A DNA stretch of 64,000 bases from Pseudoscleropodium purum (lineage: Eukaryota > Streptophyta > Bryopsida > Hypnales > Brachytheciaceae): NCBI GenBank assembly GCA_963969395.1, contig OZ017795.1:8680001-8744000 (forward strand), read 5' to 3'. Within the stretch, counting starts at the first letter, position 1. Every line of letters starts with the position of its first letter. The notes below the pieces were generated by a model, which worked only from the letters and a program-made list of their open reading frames with translations, was not told the DNA's origin and made no database searches. The translations under genes were made by a program, and so were the position numbers. Positions 1-12,290 of the stretch are shown in pieces.

Positions 1-1440
1 AGAGCGAGAAGAGCAATTACATGAACAAATGCAAGAAGACAAACATAAACTTCGAGGAACACAACACCAATCTACATTGTTGTACAATATGAATAGGGTT
101 GTAGATAAGATTTGAAAACTCAAATTCAAGTCGATGCACAATTGTTGCCATAACTTAATCTTAACCCTTTAGTGCTCAGAATCATTGAAGACAGTGAGAA
201 CACTTTGGAAAGCAGAAAATGCTGCAAACATCTTGTAATAATCAAAATTCTTGTGAGGAAGGATTGAACCATAAGATGTCGATTGCCTTGATGCATTCTG
301 TCGATGGCAACAAAATTTGCGGTAAAATGAGTTTGCCGATTGACTTATTATGAAGTTTGATCACCCGCTGCCGTGCATTGACTTGTTCGGGCAGTCTGTT
401 CCCTGGTCCTTCTCATGGAAATAGCGTAGACATCCAAGGTCTGAAAAATTTGGCAAAAATTCTCATTCTGAACTTCCTTGAGTTTAGAGGAGCACAAATT
501 TTTAAAAATTGCATAAACTGAGTCTCACTTCAACACTGCGGATCTTGCAATGCAGACAACGTTCTCACTTCTGAGGAAGAACTACGAAACGGGTAGTTCT
601 TGGACGACTGTTGCACATGACCATGAATTTAAAAATCGTACGGTGCAATGACTGCCTACAAGTTAAGATTTTTATGTGAACTTCGAAGTGGTAGTCCTGT
701 GGACACGAGCACTGGTCCTGGCACCGCATGCACAGTCAAATACAACAAGTGTACAAGTTTTTCAAAATTTTTATTTCAAGGTACTTTGTAGTTACAGTAT
801 GCATGTACAACAAAGAACATGCTTTGCACAAGCTATACATCGACGTGAAGAGTTTGCCTGCTCATGAACTAGTACAAATGAATGGGAACTTCAGAAAATT
901 CTACTATACTTGAAATCGTGCAGGGATCGACGAAGTAGCCGTTCCCATGCAGACATGACTTCTTCGGTAAACTTATTGTATGGATAATTACACAGCATCT
1001 TCGATTCTTGAAGTACAACGTCTCCTCAATATCTAGTTTCATCATTGCGCGGATGCAGAGAAGTCATGACGCATGCTACTCATGACGCTACTCTACATGT
1101 CCACACACTACTACTGAAAAATGACTCCAGTATGTCGTTCCTCATTACTGCCGATCAATCGGGAGCCTGCAGAGGGAGCAAAAAAAGTATAGACGTATTC
1201 TCACTAGGATTGAATTGCTAAGTTCTTATGTACATTCTGCATAGCACCACGTCAACTCCTATCTATGAAACGAAAACGTAAGTGACTATGTAACTATTCC
1301 TGTCTAACAGCCTGAGACAACGACATATGAAACTAAATGTACAAAAGTGTTTTTTTTAAAGAACTGTACACCTATCTTTAGCACAAATGATTTCCACCGA
1401 AGTGCAAATGTACCGATCACCATGAACTGAACAGCATATC

Positions 1441-3259
1441 TCATCTACGTAGTACGTAGTGACTACGTTGAAAGCATTGACCAGAGTGAAGATGAACACC
1501 ACCGCATTGTGTACACACCAAATTAGTTCTCGTACTCCCATTGCAGAATCTGCACTTTCTACGTCGCGTTGTGCTAACCAGACCATGAATTCCTAGTACA
1601 GATAGTCGAAACTGGGATACTGCGCCTCTCTGCAAGCTCCAGGGACGATTCAATTCATCAGCCATCTGCAGTTGGAACTGTAAATGTGTCACTGCGTTCT
1701 TCCCGAGCTGCTCTACTGCCACCTTGTGCAAAATGTAGCAATTCACAACGGAGGTATCCAAGAGGTAGTAAAAATCTTTGTGCCACCATTTATGAGTTTT
1801 TGTCTGACTGGAGTAATTGCCTCTTAGTTGGTCGGCGACGTCGACACCCCTCATAAATTCGGTGTACGCCTTGTGAATGGGAGATGTCTGCAAAGCCATC
1901 ACTACACCGTCAATACATCTGGGGACCGTTGGTCCCCTTGCTCTAGAACTTGGTATCAATCTGTAGATAGTGGACAGCAAAAGCACTGCTTTCCTGTCGA
2001 CGAACACCACTGCAACGATGTCGGAGCTACTGTGCATGCGCCAGAGCACTGTTCCCTGAGGCTCTTTTGACAAAGTCTTGAGGTCTAGCAACGCTTTGGG
2101 AAGTCCAAGTCGATTGCTTCTAACTGTACCAACCCCAAATGTACCTTTTGATCTGAGCTCCATCAACAGGTTAATCGACGTGAATAAGTTGTCAGTGCAT
2201 ACAATGTACGTGGGCTTGCCCGTGTAGATCGTGCATTAATTGCAGCACAACGTCATGTGGCTTCTTGGCTTCTCCTCTGCCGCCACCAGCCAATGTCTCC
2301 CTCATCTAAGAGCCTATGTAAATCTGGAAATCGTATATGTATTTCTGACGTGCATGTATAAGAGTCCAGACCTTCACACCCCACTTTGTTGGCTTTCTTG
2401 GCAGGTACTATTTGACTGGACAGTACTTGCCTTCATAAGCGATCATACTCTCATCAATAGTTACTTCCTGATTCAAATTCCAGTTGAACTTAAATCTATT
2501 CTGTAACTCGCTCAGAAGCCACCTCATCTTCCTCAACTTATCAAACTCTGCATCTTCTCCAGGAACTCTAGGGACTGTGTCATCTGCTACATGTAGACGA
2601 CGCGCTACATCCTCATACCTCTTACCTGTCATTATGCTGGAGATACTTGGGCAGTACAAGAATTCATTGCCTTTATTCCAGTAGCTGCGATGGTTTGGCA
2701 AGTGTTTGATGCCCATCAACAAGTTCACTGCAAAAAAAGCTTTCAGTTCAGCTTTCTCTAGTGTCCACCTGCTAGGTCCTCCAAGTGGAAATCTTGTATC
2801 CACGTTCACTTCGTCTGCATATCGATTCGTGTCATTACAGATGCGTTGCAGAGTGTGGTCGCTCCAGAAGCGCCCGAGTAGAGATGAAGCTGTAGGCATT
2901 CGATGGAAAGGGAAGTTTGGGCCCCCTGTGGGACCTGTGAAGTGTGATGGCGCTTCAGCAAATGCAAATTGGTTTGTGCTCCATTTGTCCTCCGAAAACG
3001 CTTCCAAAAAAGCTAATCGCTGAGCGGCTGCAGATAGTGTGCTTGATGCTCGTCTTCGAGGTGCTCGAGTTCGTGTTCCTTCAGCTTCTACGAGGTGGAG
3101 GTCTACAGTCGCGTGCCGTGCTCTTAGAACGTCTGGAAGATGTCTCAGAATTGGTTGCTGCAATAGTCGCCGATTTGGTAAGCTCATCACTCCTTGCTGC
3201 ACAAGCGATAGGCTCCATCCTAGGGGAAGGCAAGGTGTTGGGGATAGGAGTTCCTTCAC
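1441..3259 (-). pseudogene. piggyBac transposase (DDE_Tnp_1_7 type), broken
   Basis: Two open stretches in different frames together span the transposase. The upstream piece (3259-2408) has the N-terminal piggyBac core: RFWSDHTL, TNRYA, ELKAFFAVNLLMGI, YWNKG and the first catalytic Asp in VTIDESMI (about 2453-2455). The downstream piece (through 2166 to 1441) has the second Asp in VCTDN (2191-2193), the third Asp region GVDVADQ (about 1831-1848), KWWHKDFYYLLD, and a C-terminal zinc-binding tail with two CxxC pairs (KCRFC, CTQC) and a final CFQRSHY. The family cuts and pastes DNA at TTAA. The gene is dead: TAG stops at 2408-2410 and 2306-2308, and a frameshift between about 2200 and 2280. All three catalytic Asp codons survive. 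The first stop stands where relatives have Gln in a KQY motif, suggesting CAG to TAG decay. Confidence 0.9.
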
Positions 3260-4331
3260 TCCAAATTGTCATCGGGGAGCACGGTGGAAGTGCTGTAGGC
3301 CTTTGACTAATGTTAATTGCAGTTTCGATGGGATCCACTACCACATGTACAGGAACTGATTCAGTCGCTGCATGTGCAATCAGAGACCACGCAGAGCAAC
3401 TATTGCCAGCTTCAAGTTGCAGTAAGTCAGTATTGGTTTTGCCTTTGGAGGTGGTTCCAGTACCGCTAATAACAAGCAGGTTTCCACCAGTACTGGTAGT
3501 CGCTACAGTCGTAGGTCCCTTCCTCGCGTAAGAGAGCAGGAGATGCGGAGTGATTTCTGTGGATGGAGCAAGGTGATCAGTGAAAGCATTGCCTATCCCT
3601 CCGAAGTCTACACTGACATCTTTACTGCAAGCTTCGTTGATGGAGTCCACGTAGTCGCCGTTAGCTGCAGACGATGGCGCGGCAGAGGAACGTAGTAGCG
3701 TCGAATAAAAACTTCCGAAAGAGCTAAAACTGTCTTTAAATTGTTCTTGTGATGACGGATGGCCTCCCGAGATTTGATATTGCGAGTCAGATCCAAGGAT
3801 AGTTGAAGCATCTTTGGAGTCGAAGCGGATTACAATACTAATGAACTCAATTTGGGTCAAAAACAAGTGAACTTCTCTTCCGTTTTCAAGGAGGACAACA
3901 TACATCAGTTCAGGGCGTCCGCTACAGAAGAATGAGTGGATAGCGAGGCCGAGAGTCCACAATGGCACGTCTTCACTGCCGTCTCTAAGTCCCTGCGGCG
4001 CTAGTATTGAAGCTAAGAAGCGCACAGGAACAGGCGTGTCGATGACAACTGCGTCCTGATGTGTCAACGATGTACTGACGGTCCAAAGATCTCCTTGCTA
4101 GGACATTTCCAAATTTGACTGAGAGGGAGCTACGACATCCGTCACTGCTGTTGTTCTGAAGTCGCCCTTCTGAAGTGCTGGTTCTGTGAGGCCCATGGCA
4201 ACGGGACAGCTACGATTAGTGGACGTCGATAGGTTCTCTCGCTTCGTGACTTCATCGGGAATGTAGCTAGTAGAGTACGCGTTCTTCCTTTTGCGTTCTC
4301 CTTGCTCCATCTCCTCGAACAATGACTTCAT
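3081..4331 (-). pseudogene. Open frame upstream of the piggyBac transposase, possible N-terminal region
   Basis: One minus-strand frame is open from 4331 to 3081 apart from a single TAG at 4098-4100, giving about 415 codons. The first part contains MKSLFEEMEQGERKRK. The middle has a compact stretch around PVPVRFLASILAPQGL and ELMYVVLLENGREVHLFL. The last third is Ser/Thr/Ala-rich and looks like a linker. It overlaps the start of the transposase frame (3259) in another register, so the two may have been one protein before a frameshift, or two exons. I do not recognise a named domain. The long openness of a Ser/Thr-rich frame could be chance, and the assignment to the transposase is inference. 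Confidence 0.4.
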
Positions 4332-6249
4332 TTGTTGTTCTTGTCTTGTAATGAGTGAGCCCTTTGGAGTGAATATGTTGTCGAAAAGTCAGTGACCCTA
4401 TGCTATTTCAGTACAGGCACGTCGGAACAATGTAGTACGCGATCGAAGATGAAGACAATGACGTACACTAGACGTTGAAAAGAATGTCACTAATATGTGG
4501 CTCTTCAGCAACATATGCGACACATGCAAGCAGGAGAGCCTACATCAGGCCACAGTAGGATACGAAGAGCGTGGTTAACTTCCTCACTGAAACCCTCTAG
4601 ATGTCCTTCAGGTAATCTTTCTCTCCAACCGAGAATCCGAGCTGTATGGTGACGGAATAAGAAGCGCAAACCACGAGGTGTGTCCCTCTTCTTCACACCT
4701 CGTTTCACTGATCTTCGGAGTAGTTGTCTTCTGTCAAGAAGATTCAGAATCTGTCGACTCTGTAAGTCACTTGCACCGACTGAGATGGTCTATTGTCGTC
4801 CTGTTAGACGAATATAAGGTAACCATGATGCCTGCTGATCAGAGGATGACAATACGACGGCCATCAAATGTGATTTTCATGATAGCTGTTCTGTTGTTGT
4901 ACTTGCTTATCGATATCAGTTTGTGCACTGTGCAGGACAAAAAAAGGAAGGATGAGTGTTGGACAGCATAAATAGATCAGTGCCAATCAAAAATCCTTGG
5001 AGAGCTAAAACTTTAAAAAACGAGACTGCAGACTTGAAAGCAACAAAAATAGGGAGATTGACAAGAATGTGGTTCCAACGACATAGTGAAAGCACAATCA
5101 TACTTTCTCTACTAAGATGTGGACATCACAGACATTGTGCATAACAAGAAACGATGAAGCATACATCACATTTGCATGAGAAAACATACCTGTCTGCGTA
5201 TGATCTCTCGCTATGATTGAATTATCAGCCTCAGCAGATGTCAATTGTTGCTTGTACGCTGTGGATCACTGGAAAAGAAAGACTTGTAGCAGTACTGAAC
5301 GTGATTCAAAAGGTGAAATAAGCTGGTAGAAAATGTAAGATTTCTGACGTCGATATTTTCTAAATTGCAATGCAAGACTTCCTGGAGCTGACGACACAAA
5401 GCACTAGTGACAGTATTGTTGATTACGAAGGTAAGTGAAGTACTAGCTGATCAGAAGATTGATCGCATTGGAAGACGGACGTTGGCATGAAGATTACAAA
5501 ACGGACGGTGCTTGAACTATGGACTCATTGAACTACATTACTCTACATGTCGTCGAAAAACATACTCATCTGCACTAGAACAATCTCTCTGTTGTCTTCT
5601 TATGTGCAATGGAAGAGTGCTCTTCAAGTTCTATAATGTGAAGTTCATCAATGCAGAAATCGGCGTGTGCATTGTAGTGGGAACAACAAATGTGGAGCCC
5701 ATCCTAAAGTGGGAGGCAAGGTGATTTCCGTTGAGCATGAATTCAATGTTCAACACGCTTGAAACTAAGAGACGGCTACTGTGCAGTACCTCAATGTGTA
5801 CAGCAGCTACACATTCAATGTATTTTATGTCTCATATGTAGACATGTCAAACATGTCTAGGACTAACAAGTTTTTCCTTAGATTTGCATGGGAGTGCTAT
5901 TTAGTGAGCCTTGGAGCGTGAGCCCAAGAGCTGGGGAGCCAAGGAGCCTTCATAAATTGAGATAAAATTTTGTGAATTTTTGGATGTGGCCCTATGACCA
6001 TGGTTTAGTGTTCAAGGGTAATTTAGAGTATGAAAACAGAAAATATGATGGTAGTTTATTCATTCTAAATACACAATAAGGTGAGGAATAACAATAAACC
6101 ATTAAAAAAATACAAAACATCATGCCTATAAAAGAAATGAAAACAATATAAAGAAAAATGGTCTATATAGACCTCATAGAATATTATCGTGAAAGCTACT
6201 ACGAAAAGATTTAGAAGTAGAGCTTTCATCACAATCTGATGGCTAAGAA

Positions 6250-9200
6250 TCAAACTCTATAGCTGAATCATTTATAAACTTTAAAACACGAGGATCTAAC
6301 TTAGAGGACCTCCAAGATAGTTTGGGGTCATGGATGTTGAATTGCTTGGCTATAGCTTTAGTATACACTGACAACAAAAATGATTCCGAAAGGTTGTGTA
6401 AGAAAGCAAGGTCTACCAGAAATGGTCAATGTAGTAACATCTTCACTTTCTGAGCTTGCCTATAAAATAACAAAAACCAAATATGAGAACAAAATTGAAT
6501 ATGGTGAATGAGATTAGAGTTAAAAAGACTAGAAAGAAATTTACTTATTGAATCAAGAAATCTTTGTGATACAACAAACCAGAACGTCTTCATTGTCCAA
6601 ATCAATGGCGAGGGTTATAGAGCACTATGGTTTTGTGTTAGGAATTTCATTAGTGCGGATAAACGGAGCAAAAAGGGCCTCAAATATGGCCCTATCCTCT
6701 TCCAAGGTTCGAATATGGCGACTAGTACCTTGGCAAGTGTAGATGCTTGAACCTACAAGAATACAAAAATAAACCAAAAAGAGGTATTAGGAATTCCATT
6801 TCATTCATTGAAATTGAATAAGTCCTTGCAAAAGCCAATTGATAAATAAAAATTAACTTGTAGACGTAGTGCAGTCCATAATGATGTTACTATGTAAAGT
6901 AGTGGCCTCAATGAGCATTTGTAAGAACAGGCATGCTTTCTCTTGAGGACCCCTCAAAGGTTTGTTGCCATTCATAGCTACATCATCCTTACTACAAAAT
7001 TTTTAAAAGATGTCGTCTTTGCCAACATCAACATCTACAGCTTCATGAGCAAGAACTTGTTGGAATGAGAACTTGGATTTGGATTGCTGAGTTGGAACTT
7101 TGACATAGAGCTATAAAGCAAAGTGCATAGTCTACCCAAAGCATTGAATGAATGTCTAAATTCCAAAAACAAATACAAAATTTGAAGACAAATCAATATC
7201 ATTGTAGTGATGGCTCTATTTACTGTGGAGGAGGTGTCAAAGGGCAATGTTAAGTGCAACCTATTCATGCCCCACTAGTCACGCTGTGACTTGAATCCAA
7301 ATGACTCGTAGCAACCCAAGATATAGCACTTAATGTTACAGCTAAATGGGTACATCACAAGAAGAGCATTGTTGTCAAGTAGATAGTTATCAGCAAAGTC
7401 AAAGACAACTTGAAGCCTATCCTCTAAAAACTGGTTCTACTTTGGAATGGATTTTGGTGGATTAGAAACGGTAGGAATTGGTAGACCTTCTAGAACATCA
7501 AGAATGATAAGATCTATAGCAATTTTTTTAATAAGAGTGTTGTTGAAAAACTTGTCTTTATTTGAAGTGTACTTCATACATATAAGACCCCAAAAAAACA
7601 TTAGTGCAATTTTGAAAAACAAATAAATAACTTTACACATAAACACAAGCCATACATAAAAAGTTAAAAAAATGGATATAAATGCAATCAAACAAGTCAT
7701 TCTCTAGGGTTAGGGATTTACCTTATCAAAGAAGGAAATGATGTCATTGAACATGTCAGGCATTGGACCATTCTTAGATCCAATCAAAGCAGTCACCAAA
7801 ACATTAAAGATGCATTCATCGATAATATATCCTAATTCTAAGCCTTGATCTTGAGCTGGTAGGCCATAAAGGAGACACTCTTGAGTTAGAAAAAACCCTA
7901 AAGATGTGTCCTTTATGGCTCCATCACTTGTTGCTTGATTTGGATTGGGCTTTCCTCTTCTCTCCCTTGAACTTCTCCTTAGCATCGGCCTTAGCTTTCT
8001 CAACTCGCTATTCTTTCTTTTTTGGTTCATTCTCTTCAATTTTCTTCCTAGATTCTTTCCATCGCCTCTTCTTTCTTTTTGTCAGACAGCTCCCGCCTCT
8101 TGATGGCCTTCGCTCAAATTTCCTCGTCCATGCTTGCAAATTTGTCAAACTCAGTCTCCACTATAGCGTTCTCCTTAACAGATTGAAAAAGAGCCATTTC
8201 CTCTGAGGGGGGTATAGCCTTGGCTGCACTCTAGATATCAAGCTCTAGCTTTAAGATGGTTGTTTATCCAATTCTTCATTTGTGATGGAGAGAACATGCA
8301 ATCTAAAGAGGATCGATCTAACCATGTATTCAAGAAAGGAGGCAAATCAACCTTCACAATGGCATTCTTTGCGTACAACTCGAACTTAAAATACCTAAAC
8401 AAGAACTCAATCATTTGAATCAATAATTACCAAAACAACACATAATCACTCAAATTTGAAGGTGCTAACATTATTCAATTGTAATAGATTACCTGTAAAT
8501 AATCCATTTCACTACAAGAAGGGAGCTTTTGAACTCCTTAAATGGGTCTAACTTTTTGAAGGCATCAGAACCTTTGAAGACATTGGCATATACATCATCC
8601 CATACCTTCATTCTCTAACCCTTGATGTAGGCAAGTAGTGACTTGGGCTCTCCAACAACCTCCATATTTATTGGAATATTATCAGACCGAATAATATTCT
8701 TGTACATTTCAACGGCAATGTCCACAATTTGAAAAATCATAAAACTAAAGTGCTAATAAGAAAAAAGTTAAAAAGAAAATTAATTCAAATAGAAGAGAAA
8801 ACAAAAAGTAAAGAGTAACACTTATCCTAGCATACCAACAAGTTTTTGTCAGAAAAGCATTGATCTTGTCTTCATTGGCTGGTCTAGGAAGGAAGCGGTG
8901 TGCCTCACGCGTCAAATCTAATGAATTTAGCCACCTTAGCCACTTCACCTTATGGCAACTGTTTGCATTTGAGGTAGCTATATTTTGTAGCTTGTCTAGT
9001 GTCAACTCCAAGACAGAGTATATGCTCCAATGCCTTTCAATCTAAGAAGAACAACTAAGAAATCAATCATTCAAACCAAAAAATCAATAAATCAAACCAA
9101 GAGTTCGCATTTCAAAACATTGAAATTGTAAAATGATTCATAAAGTACTTCATGGAGCCACTCATCTCCTAAGGCTAGATTTGTAACAGAGATAATCTTT

Positions 9201-10364
9201 GACAACTTTTTGTATAGCTTATTGGTAGTTTTCCTAATAGAGTTCCTCATGGCATCGACAACTCCTATGTCACTAACTTCTTCCATTGGAGTATCCTCAT
9301 GATATTTGTGGACAACTGCATTTGATGTAGCCACAATCTCTTGCTACAAATTGTAGGTCAAATTCAACACATTATTCAAAGAGTTATCAATTATAGCTAG
9401 AATGTTACTATCAACGAAGATTTGCAAGAGATAGATGTAATAGATTCATGAGGACAAAAATCAAACTTACTTGAAAAATGAAGGATGTAAAAACCTCTAA
9501 AGGCATTGTATACCATATCTTCCAAATAGTCTTTTGACATGTCTTAATATCCTCATTACTAAAAAGCTCATTGAACTACTCCAATGGCATGGACCCATAT
9601 TTCCGAACTCGATACAATATATGCATTAGGTTCATCTTCACGTGGGAGTTCTTGGTGTGCCTATCTACAAGACCAATGTTACACAATAAGGTAGTGAAGG
9701 TAAAGAAAGATACTCAATTCAAAAATTCATTGAACAAAAGAATATACTCACTTACTAATATCATGTATGACTTGCATTGTTGCACCAATTTGTCCCTTTG
9801 TCTCTATTATAATGGAGTCTACAAATATGTGCCACATCAAATCAGCATTGTGCAATCGGCTAATGTGTCTCATCCATGCGATGCGCCTGTGGTTTCCATT
9901 ACAAACATAGAATTTCACATCTACCAATTGCTCTAGACCTCGCTTATTCCAAAGGTAGACGTTAAATTCATCATTGACAAAATTCCACAAGGTTCCCCAC
10001 TCTGCCTCATCTGCCTTGGAGAAAACCCTTGACTAGCCTTACTCATTCGAGACAGAGACGTAAAAGACTCTAGGTCCTTCTTTGTATCCATGCATAAACT
10101 CCTATTCAAGTTTTATTAGGTCGCAAGACAATGTGGGCCTAATCATTGGCATTGGAACCAAACGACATAAGGGAATCTTCATGCATGAATGATTGATAGG
10201 ATGTAGGTGTAGACTAGAAATCGTAGATATAAAATCTAGTTTTTGAGCCCTTCGAATAGCATCTTCGTTTCCAAAGTGACAGGGATCACAAGTGGTACCT
10301 CTTCAACAATGTCTTCAGAAACATCCCCCTCTTCAAAGATTGAAGGTTGCTGTTCATACTTCAT
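6250..10364 (-). pseudogene. Decayed multi-exon gene or element ORF with a ParB-like motif
   Basis: Minus-strand translation from an ATG at 10364 gives a readable protein with interruptions. An acidic start (KYEQQPSIFEEGD) is followed, after a frameshift near 10230, by MIRPTLSCDLIKLE, then a TAG (10104-10102), FMHGYKEGPRVFYVSVSNE, two more stops, and a good stretch to about 9748 that includes VCNGNHRRIAWM (9883-9906) and IIIETKGQIGATMQVIHD. The GNHRR motif recalls the catalytic-site motif of ParB/Srx-like nucleases, with Asn where Asp or Glu is usual. Further fragments in the same direction lie at 9334-9092, 9011-8820, 8710-8520, 8423-8238 and 8039-7710 (a Lys/Arg/Glu-rich segment), as if exons were separated by short AT-rich introns. 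No intact frame remains. It may be a repeat-derived gene family member, and the function is unknown. Confidence 0.4.
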
Positions 10365-10399
10365 AATGAGTCACATTTTGAATTGACAAAGTAGTTGGT

Positions 10400-11149
10400 G
10401 TCATTGCGTAATCCACTGATATTGAATTCTCAATGCAAAGACAACCAAAGATGCAATATCAAGAAGTGCTATATATAATGTGACCAATGACGGAGTATTC
10501 TCTACAACATATGAGGAATATAGGAAGACACAACTGAATAGGCCTAACAAAACAAGGGTTTAAAACAATCTCATTTCATATCTAATAAGCCATAATATAA
10601 AATCACATGACTGGGGTGTATAAGTGTAGGTCCTATCTACGTACTACAACAAATCTAGAATCACACAAAAGACACTCCTCCAACAAAGAACAGTTACATC
10701 ATCTCAAAATCTAGAATATCATTAGAGCTCTTTGGAGACTAAAAAAGAAGCACTACTTCATCATCCAACCCAACTAATGTACAACAAGACACAAAGGACG
10801 GCCAATCCCATTTTGTATCCATTTCCATTAACAAAGCGTCAAGGTTTATCAATGTCCTCTATACACTCTTGAAAACGTTGTCTAAGGGATGATCCACGAC
10901 ATCTTGAGTGACTTCCAGTAATGACTCAATCTCCATTGCCATATCAATGCCACCTACTGTGACATTATGTGGAACAGGGTCCTGCATAAAAATAAAACAA
11001 TCATCAAATGTGAACATACAAATTGAAGCATAAATGGTCAAACGATCATGCCAAATCTAGACTTGACATATTCATTGAATTAGTGATTATTAATCAACAA
11101 TAACCTTGTCACAAGGACTCGGTAGGAGCAACCTCAAGGTAGCCTCTTG
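10400..11149. other. Intergenic, no gene seen
   Basis: AT-rich sequence between the ParB-like remnant and the tandem array. A short minus-strand open stretch at 11041-10859 contains a Val/Asp-rich peptide (HNVTVGGIDMAMEIES), but it has no recognisable family and no supporting splice context. I see no RNA gene or clear regulatory site. Confidence 0.4.
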
Positions 11150-12035
11150 GCAATGAGAGCTTCTTCTTGGTGGCCCGGTCTTGCAAATCCAAATCAAGGG
11201 GGGACTCAAAGTTCTCCTACCAAATAAAAAAAGAACTCAGTCATCGATCCTGTAGATACTCCACCATCATCCGTCGCTTACAAACCACGGCAAGATCGAT
11301 CCTAAACATGCACACACTAAACCAAGCCTCTCAACACCAAGAGTTTCTTCTCGGTAGCCAGGTCTTGCAAATCCAAAGCATGGAGAGACTTAAAACTCAG
11401 AACTGATTCGGATCAAGAGAACAAGGCCCTCATGGACCCTGATATGCACATGACAGAAGCAAATCAAAGATCTCGTACTCCCAACAATCTAGGCACAAAC
11501 AGGAACTCTCAGCATTGAGATTCATATATTAGTGGCCTTGCCTTGCAACAATCAAAAGTTGGAGGAATGTTGGTTCTCTTCCTAACTCAAAACTCAAATT
11601 GGAGATGGAAATTACGGCCCTCATTGAACTTGATACGTACATGTAGAAAGTTCATCAATAAGCTCCCAATCTTGATAGTCGAAGCACGAACAAGGACTCT
11701 CAACACTGAAATTCATATCTTGGTGGCCCTACCTCGCAACAATCAAACTTTGGGGGAACGATGGTTCCCTCCAAACTCCAAACTCAAATCGAAGATCGAT
11801 TAGGGCCCTCATTGAGCTTGATATGCACACATAGTAAGTTCATTGATGACCTTCCAAACTCGACAATTAGAGCATGAACACGGACTCTTGTCATGTGTGT
11901 AATCTAGGGGTAAGTACCTTTACACACGAAAACGTAGTAAAATGATACAGATTATCGTCCCAAGGAATTCCAAATGTTCTCTCAAACTTTAGTATCTGAA
12001 TGATTGTTTTCTTTAGGGTTGACAAATCAGTACGT

Positions 12036-12290
12036 CCGCCCCAAAATAGCGTTCGTAACCCGGACGTCCATCCTCACGAACGCTAGCGGATGCAGCGTCC
12101 TTCCCGCCGTCGGAAGGCGGACGGGCGGGGCGGACGGACAGGAGGACAGGCAGACGGGGCGGTCTCGGCGGACGCTGCGTCTGCCGGGACCGCGAATGTC
12201 AGGGGACATTGCGGACACATCGTCCGTGTTCGGATGTCCCGGACATCCGACCGTCCTATCAACCCTGGTTTTCTCTTCTCCTGACTTCTC
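12036..12290. repeat. GC-rich palindromic block
   Basis: An abrupt CpG-rich island in AT-rich DNA. It contains a perfect 19-bp palindrome, CGGATGTCC-C-GGACATCCG (12231-12249), a 10-bp inverted repeat TAGCGTTCGT/ACGAACGCTA (about 12047-12085), GCAGCGTCC/GGACGCTGC arms further apart, and repeated CGGACGG motifs. In the minus orientation of the surrounding element it lies near the 3' end, where an LTR U3 or a structured terminal region would be expected. Open frames here (for example 12004-12363 on the plus strand) are low-complexity by-products. Confidence 0.55.

Larger units (their letters stand above)
161..6018 (-). mobile_element. Degenerate piggyBac-type DNA transposon
   Basis: The left end is TTAA at 161-164 followed by CCCTTTAGTGC from 165, the arrangement expected of piggyBac elements, which target TTAA and begin with CCC. 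A broken piggyBac transposase lies inside on the minus strand (1441-3259), with a further long open frame upstream of it. The right end is not certain. The best candidate I see is AAGGG followed by TAATT at 6014-6023, an imperfect TTAA. Stretches 165-1440 and 4332-6018 show no convincing genes and are read as subterminal DNA of the element. A right end nearer 4.4-5.9 kb, or later insertions inside the element, cannot be excluded. Confidence 0.5.
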
